A DNA stretch of 64,000 nt from Lepus europaeus (lineage: Eukaryota > Chordata > Mammalia > Lagomorpha > Leporidae), in the NCBI RefSeq assembly GCF_033115175.1, contig NC_084834.1, forward strand, positions 91,097,808 to 91,161,807. Reading direction: 5' to 3'. Under the pieces are notes generated by a model. It ran no database searches. It had not been told where the DNA came from and saw only the letters and a program-made list of their open reading frames with translations. Numbering within the stretch: the stretch's first letter is position 1; each line of letters begins with the position of its first letter. Shown in pieces: positions 58,234 through 64,000 of this stretch. The translations under genes were made by a program, and so were the position numbers.

Positions 58234-59760
58234 TGCTGGTGATTCAAAGCCCACTTTTTCCCCCTGTCTATAGGCGGACAAATTCTAAGTAATAGAGCAA
58301 TTACATTTGAAAGAAAAGGATAATTTAACATCTTCAATAATTTGTTTCATATTATAAATCTTCACTATTACAAAATTCTTCCTCATATTAAAGCAGGAAT
58401 CGTTTGTGCTAAAGATAAGCCTCATCTTCTCATCCATTCATAAATAACCTATGTGATCCTGTCATTATGTCATTTGCATTAGTAGGAAAAATAGGGAATT
58501 TAGCTAAAAGTTTCTTAAGTTCAAAAAAAATCCTAGAGCAACGGAATCAAAGGCTTAAGAAATCTTAAGAACAAAATGAAAGATTGTCAAGTAGTTGCTT
58601 AAACTGTAATATTTCACTTGAATTCAAACACTTAGAGAAAATCAAAAAATCAAAGGATATTTATTGCTGGCTTGAAGTTACATAAAATAACAGAGTGACT
58701 TGGATATGATATTGATTGGGTTTTCTTGGAGATGTATTTTACTTTTACGGTGAATTTGGTAATGGAAGTTGTCAAGTGACATTGAAGCAGTCTATTAATT
58801 CCTATTAAGTTTACTATGGTGATCTCAGAAGATGGGGCTATTACTATATGATTAATAATACATATTCCTTGAAGATTTATGTAGAATTATTATTATATAT
58901 TTTAAAAATGCCAGCTGAATACTTTTCCCAATGAAATTGTTATTGAGACATATTCTGCCAACAAAATCCATAGTAGCTTTTTTATCTTTAAATACTGACT
59001 AGAAAATGGCAGGTAGTTCGTGTTGGGCAGACATAAGCATTGTGGTCCTGTGGTGGTGGTGGTAGTACCTCAGTTGATATCCTCCAGAGGCCATGTAATG
59101 GAATACAAGAGAATTCTATGGCAATATCTGCTCTTAACTGAATATTACTTAATATATTTCATCAAATCTAAAACTTCATCAATTATAAGTCACACTAATA
59201 TTTTATGTTCCATTAAGTAATAAAAAATGCTGCCAATTAAATAAAGACACAGTACTGATTATAAGACATCTCTGATTTCAGAGATGTTAAGTGTAGAAAG
59301 GAAGTAGGTCTTAAAGCAATGAGAAAAGATATTAGCTACATTCTTCCAGCTTTCCACTCCAGAGACCTCACACTCACCCCTGAGTCATAATAGTTTTGGT
59401 AAATGGCAATGTAACCATGTCTACTGAAGCCATTGTGTGATACACATTATGTTTTAGTCATTGTGACTTGTCAGTTACTGACAGTTACTGTGTTCACTCT
59501 GAGTATTCTACTGAAAGTAGCTAAGTGAAGCTACATCTGTGTTAACAAGGTGATCTGAATAGTAGAATTTTTTTTTCATTTTTCATCAGTTTAGCACTTG
59601 CTTGTTCAGAGGCTGCAGCTCCTTTAGGGAGTCCCTATCTGCTCCCAGAACACTTGAACCTTTGTATTTAATTATGACAACATGATTGTACAAGAAACTC
59701 TTTTGCTTAGGCATATTGGATATTCAAGTTATGCAAAAAGTGGTACTAGAGGTTTTGCCT
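58234..59760. other. unassigned sequence, 1.5 kb
   Basis: Mostly AT-rich, with a short TGG run at 59049-59063. No gene recognised. Confidence 0.45.
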
Positions 59761-59800
59761 GCACACATACACATACACATACACATACATGCATACCTCA
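59761..59800. repeat. (ACACAT)n-like microsatellite
   Basis: Repeated CACATA/ACATAC units with minor interruptions. Confidence 0.85.
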
Positions 59801-59859
59801 ATATCTAACATCCATGTAAGCCTTAGTTATGTGACAGGTACTCTATATATTTTATAAGT

Positions 59860-60290
59860 GCCCAAAATTAATTCTATAATAGCCACAACAATCTATGAGA
59901 TGGGTATTATGACATCTATTTTACATATACAACTGAAGCTTAACAAAACACGGGAGTATTAATTTCTAGGGTTCTTCAGCACTGTGTGACAACCATAGTT
60001 CACAATAGTAAACTGGAGGAGGGGAGTTGGTAGACTCCAAATATGAAAAGATAAGCAAATGGAAGTGCTTACTGCCTGATTGGATCAGTTTACATTGTTT
60101 ATATGTGTTGAAATATTGCATGACTGCATAAAAATATACAAGTATTACATAATAACCAAAAATAATAAAAAAAATAATTAAAATTAAAACCAAGGCTTAA
60201 TGAGATTGTTTACTTTCCCATGGAATGCAATTAGCAAATGATGAAGCTAGGATTCAAATTCAGCTCTGTCACACTTAAACCAATAGTTGT
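59860..60290 (-). mobile_element. ancient MIR SINE split by an L1M 3' end
   Basis: The left half (CCACAACAATCTATGAGATG, GGTATTATGACATCTATTTT, CATATACAACTGAAGCTTAA, 59882-59943) and right half (GGCTTAATGAGATTGTTTAC, GCAAATGATGAAGCTAGGAT, TCAAATTCAGCTCTGTCACA, 60193-60272) are consecutive parts of a reversed MIR. The intervening 250 bp is a different element. Confidence 0.75.
59950..60190 (+). mobile_element. ancient L1M 3' end inside MIR
   Basis: GTGTGACAACCATAGTTCAC, TTTATATGTGTTGAAATATT, GCATGACTGCATAAAAATAT, ACAAGTATTACATAATAACC and an A-rich end follow the 3'UTR of L1MA/L1MB-type elements (gtgactatagttaacaat...gtattgaaatatcac...ataaatatgtacaattatta). Confidence 0.65.
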
Positions 60291-60306
60291 TTTATAGACC
60301 AGTGTG

Positions 60307-60598
60307 AGGGCTGGTGTTGTTGCACAGTAGGTTAAGCTGCGGCCTGTGACTCTGACATCCAATTTGAGCACTGGTTCAAGTCCTGACTGCTCCAATTCTG
60401 ATTCAGATCCCTGCTGATGTGCCTGGGAAACCAGCAGAAGATGGCCTAAGTACTGGCACCTATGTGGGAGATCTGAATTCCAGGCTCCTGGCTTCAGCCT
60501 GGCTATTTGAGGAATGAACTAACATATGGAAGTTATCTCTTGCTATTTCTCTCTCTGTCACTCTGTCTTTCAAGTAAGTAAATACTTCTTTTTTAAAA
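60307..60598 (+). mobile_element. old CSINE
   Basis: GGGCTGGTGTTGTTGCACAG, TGGTTCAAGTCCTGACTGCT, CCTGCTGATGTGCCTGGG, GATGGCCTAAGTACTGGC, TCTCTCTGTCACTCTGTC and an AT-rich tail. Confidence 0.9.
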
Positions 60599-61289
60599 AG
60601 CAGCATGAAATCTCATCCAGGAATGTTACACTTAATTTGTATTTTTTCATTACTTTGTTTTGTTTATTGGGTTGTACTCTGTTTCAGAAAAGGTCTCAAG
60701 TATTACATCTTCCATACAACCCTACACTTAATTATAGAGAGATGAAGAACAGGAAAGGAGAGATGAGAGTTTCTTGTCCCTTGGTTTAAGTGCTGTTCAC
60801 AATGAACTAAAAATCACAAGTCTTAGGTCTGACTTTTCTTCTCTGTTTTCATTTTGATTAAGTTATTAAGACATGTCTATAAATCCTGATATGAATGTTT
60901 CTTTGTAACAGTTTAGATAGAAGAGTGTTTTTTTTTCTCTCTCTGTTTCCTGAATTAAATGAATTGAATTAAATGAATGGTTTTATTTGGGATACGTCAG
61001 GAGATAAAGTTAGAACTACGGTTATCATTCCTTTAGTGTTTTACTAATGTCTGTATTTCTATGGCATGGACAATTGGGACTGCAGGAAACAACCCAAAGT
61101 CCAATGGATAGTATTGGATGTGGGGAAAACCAGTGCTACTAAATAATATAGTTTGTGAAATGTCAAGGTACAGAATTTGGATGATTCTAGTCCCCAAAAG
61201 TTAATGGCAACATGCTCATCTTTTTAATGGAAACGTTGCTAGGAGGTCCTAGCTACATAATCCATCATACTGCAGAAGACTTGCTGACT
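60599..61289. other. unassigned sequence
   Basis: No gene or repeat recognised. Confidence 0.5.
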
Positions 61290-61735
61290 TATGCTTTGTG
61301 ACGGGCCAGTGAGAAAAATATACAAACTCATACACCAATGTTGCAAATCAATTCCACAGCAAAGTGGAAATAACTCTTGTACCAATAAGCAGTAAGACCT
61401 ATGGGGGAAAAATCCTTCTCTGAATTTCCAACTTGCAGATAGAAAGAGAAGCCATCAATCATGCCCGAGAGCTTCCATTTCAGGGCTGCTGTTCTTAAAG
61501 ACAAACCAGATGAAATCAGACAAGACCAGAATATGCAAAGGCCTTTGGATTTTTTCATAGTCTTGGTACAGGGAGGAAGCAGGGAGAAGCACAATTTTTT
61601 TCTCCATTTCTTCTGCATATGAAACCTGGAACCGAAAGGCATGTACATAGGCACAACTTATTATCAGAATCACTAATTAATCATTCCAGAAATGGCTATT
61701 AATCATACATTAATGAGATATTCTCTTTGCTTTGG
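61290..61735. promoter_or_regulatory. candidate conserved non-coding element
   Basis: A repeat-free, higher-complexity block. Its right part groups homeodomain-type cores: TAATTAAT at 61674-61681, ATTAATCAT near 61698 and ATTAATGAG near 61709, with a TEAD-type CATTCCA at 61682-61688 between them. The 108-codon minus-strand frame over it (61654-61328) has no recognised domain and I do not call it a gene. Regulatory function is inferred from motif grouping only. Confidence 0.25.
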
Positions 61736-62284
61736 CAAGTACAGGTTCTGTGGAAATCCTTTCTCCTGGGTACCCAAAGCAAGCTAAAAGCATGCAAAAC
61801 TCAATTAATCTTGGAACAGTATGGGGTGTTTGAAATTGCTCAGTTTGAAAGGAAGCAAATAGTGAAGACATTGAAACTGTCCATACTTCAATGTGACCAT
61901 TCAGAAGTACTTAATCATCCCCTGCACATTCTTTTGTTCCCTTTCTTTCTCTGTCATGTTATGCCTGTGTTCAAGCCTCCTAGTATCTTCCCCCAACCTT
62001 GTAGACTGGAGCAAAAACCCAAACGTGTTGGGGCTTCGAATAAATTGGATTCTCAGTCCTCTTGCATAAACAGACAATGAATAGAGACAACCTCCTTTAT
62101 GATATTCCAGCAGAAGAAATACCTTTATTTCAAGCTGCCTAAATTGTGAATTGAATGGCACTGTTTATTAGGCAACATTTAGCTTAGAGTGCCACTAGGA
62201 CTGACCTTGGGTGGAACAGCTATGAAGTTTGCCTTGGTTAAATTGTCTACAAACATAGGACATCATTTTTTATAATTGACTACT
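61736..62284. other. unassigned sequence
   Basis: The 117-codon plus frame at 61727-62080 has no recognised motif, no supporting splice signals and no typical coding composition; I treat it as chance. Confidence 0.45.
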
Positions 62285-62400
62285 TTGATTCATTGGATAC
62301 TTAATTCTGTGCCAGGCTCTGTGGTTAGGAGCTAAGGATGCAATAATGAATTGGTGTTATGTCTTCCTCTTATGGAAGAGCTTACAGTCCAGTGATAGAT
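62285..62400 (-). mobile_element. ancient L2-type fragment
   Basis: GTGCCAGGCTCTGTGGTTAG, GAGCTAAGGATGCAATAATG and GGAAGAGCTTACAGTCCAGT follow a widespread ancient repeat whose reversed L2 3' end reads 'gtgccaggcactgtgctagg...ggagctcacagtctagt'. Confidence 0.6.
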
Positions 62401-63499
62401 ATAAACTCTTGCTTCCGTAGGAGAGAGAAGACAGGGGGAGGAGCAAGTGTGAGGTAGGAATGCACAAAAGAACAAGATGGTCAGCAATAAGAGAAAGCTC
62501 TGTATCTGCTAGGGGTGGGGGCTGAGTATCTGCAGGTATTGATGTAGGGAAGGGAGTGAGGACAGATTGTGAAGGGTGCTGTGTACCTTTTTAAGCATGT
62601 AAGAGCCACCAGAAGTTTTGCCCAGGAAACTGCCATGATTTGTGTGAAGGCTTTGAGTGTGAGGCCATGACTAGAAAAGATACTTATTGGTCCTGCAATG
62701 AGAATGAGTGGATTTGCTACCTGGGAGGGACATGGATAACTGTATCCATGAGGAATGATTGCAATGCATTAATTTCATTATAAGCTCTATTCTTAACTCT
62801 CTGCTCAGCCACACCCTGTTCACCTTGAAATTTTGCTGTGTCATCCCTTCAAAGGTCAGGACTCCTTCCTGTTGGGTTTGACAAATTATCAACTTGACCC
62901 CTTCCAAAATACAGCCTCAATCACAGTCACCTCCTTTTACACATCTAGGTCGCACTTGGATGTCAATGTGTGGTCAGCTGCTCAAGTTTCAGTGCGTTCT
63001 ACTGGGAATAACTTTGGTCTGATAGCACCAAAAGATAATACAACGAATTGAATTTCACAATCAGCAATGGCTGTCATTTGCTGTCGTTTGATGTTTAATT
63101 GTCTGAGAGCAAATACAATTTCTTGCTGCAAAAATTTCTGACTATCTTCTGAAGACCACTTACTCTCAAGAATAGTAATGTTTACATGTTATTCTTTCCA
63201 AAATACAAACCTTGGCATTATTATACAAAATAGCAATTTGCTTCTTTTGGGTCTGTGTTACATTTACCAGGTCTCTCACTTTAATTAATTTTTTTCCTGT
63301 GAGCTACAGGGTCAAATATGAATAATTAAAAATAGTTCTTTGATTCTTAAAAGCATTCCTTCTTAGTGTTTATTTTTTAATGGTTTATTGGGTGGGGAGG
63401 GTCAGTTCATCCCTCAACCTTTCCTTTTTTCCTCCCTCCTTTTTAACTTTGGGTACAAAAGAAACACACAGAAAGAGCTTTTCTGTTTTTTTTTTTTTT
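62401..63499. other. unassigned sequence, 1.1 kb
   Basis: 62401-62650 may continue the ancient repeat to the left (CCTTTTTAAGCATGTAAGAG). 62700-63150 looks unique, with no coding evidence. Confidence 0.4.
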
Positions 63500-64000
63500 A
63501 ATACAACATTAGGAGATAGTTTGCACACAATAAAATGCACCCATTTAAATGTCCTTTGGATGATTTTCAGTAAGTAATTATTCCATGTAGCCACTGCAGT
63601 CATGGTAAAGAATATTTCCTTCATCTGAAAAGCTGCCTTGTACCGCATCCCAGGCAATTCCTAACCACCACACTTCTCCCAGACACTGACCTACTATCTG
63701 TGGCAACAGATCAGAGTTACATTTTGTAGCAATATATAAAAATGGAAGCTTTTATGTATATTATATATTCAGTGTATACACATATACTACTATGTTCATT
63801 TATACAATAACTTACTTATTCACTTGCCTGGAAATACGTGATGTTATGGGCTCTTTCCAGTGTTGGGCTTTTAAGACAATGGATCCTATGGATATCTGTG
63901 TAAAAATATTTTGTGGGTATGTGTTTTCATTTTGATTAGGTGAATATCAAAGTATAGGATTGCTTGATTGTATGATAAAGCTATATCCAACTTTATAAGA
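63500..64000 (-). mobile_element. ancient L1M relic running off the window
   Basis: CACACAATAAAATGCACCCA (63525), TTTAAATGTCCTTTGGATGA, TTCCATGTAGCCACTGCAGT and CATCCCAGGCAATTCCTAAC, then GGTATGTGTTTTCATTTTGA and GTATAGGATTGCTTGATTGT follow the reversed L1M4/L1ME 3' region into ORF2, the same region as at 16640 and 25190. Open at the window end. Confidence 0.8.

Noticed and set aside
61328..61727. 108-codon minus-strand frame with a cysteine-containing stretch
   Set aside because: No recognised domain, no neighbouring exon signals and no paralogue recognised; kept only as a conserved-element candidate.

Overview
The window is non-coding mammalian DNA from a lagomorph, most likely rabbit (Oryctolagus) or hare. 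The diagnosis rests on at least 22 copies of the tRNA-derived C repeat (CSINE), with its box-B-like head, CT-rich 3' region and A tail, and on many L1 copies that share one lagomorph-type 3'UTR. I see no intact protein-coding gene, no structural RNA gene, no CRISPR array and no prokaryotic signal. Nearly all open frames are chance frames or lie inside transposon copies. The window could be intergenic or the inside of a large intron; the sequence does not say which. Family names and consensus comparisons below come from memory, not from a search.

Layout. 1-5195: quiet sequence with two truncated L1 pieces and an L2 trace. 5196-5743: a processed pseudogene of FAU (FUBI-RPS30), minus strand, with one frameshift, a poly-A tract and probable target-site duplications (TSDs). 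5.8-15.9 kb: CSINEs, short L1 tails, MIR fragments, a GGAA microsatellite, a twin-primed L1 and a small inverted-repeat DNA element broken by an L1. 16.6-18.4 kb: an ancient L1M ORF2 relic. 18.4-38 kb: the least repeat-rich part, with ancient MIR, L2, L1M and MaLR-like pieces, four young or middle-aged CSINEs, a Tigger-like DNA transposon, a second twin-primed L1 and a candidate conserved non-coding block near 19.0-19.5 kb. 38-57.2 kb: an almost unbroken stack of nested minus-strand L1s. 57.2-64 kb: mostly unique DNA with ancient MIR, L2 and L1M pieces, two CSINEs and another candidate regulatory block at 61.3-61.7 kb.

The most interesting object is the 3.1-kb insertion at 49171-52289. In its own (minus) orientation it begins with AT-rich sequence I do not recognise, passes through a decayed retroviral gag-nucleocapsid/protease-like segment, and ends in an L1 3'UTR and A tail. 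A perfect 17-bp duplication flanks the whole unit, so it arrived as one L1-mobilised RNA. It is either a one-off chimera or a member of a composite, SVA-like non-autonomous retrotransposon family.

TSDs allow the 38-55 kb stack to be ordered. An older L1 (pieces at 38.5-40.0 and 47.8-54.5 kb) is the host. A later L1 occupies 39.95-47.81 kb; another L1 (44765-46549) and a CSINE (42858-43222) then landed inside that one, and the composite landed in the ORF1 of the older L1. All the L1 copies seen here are dead.
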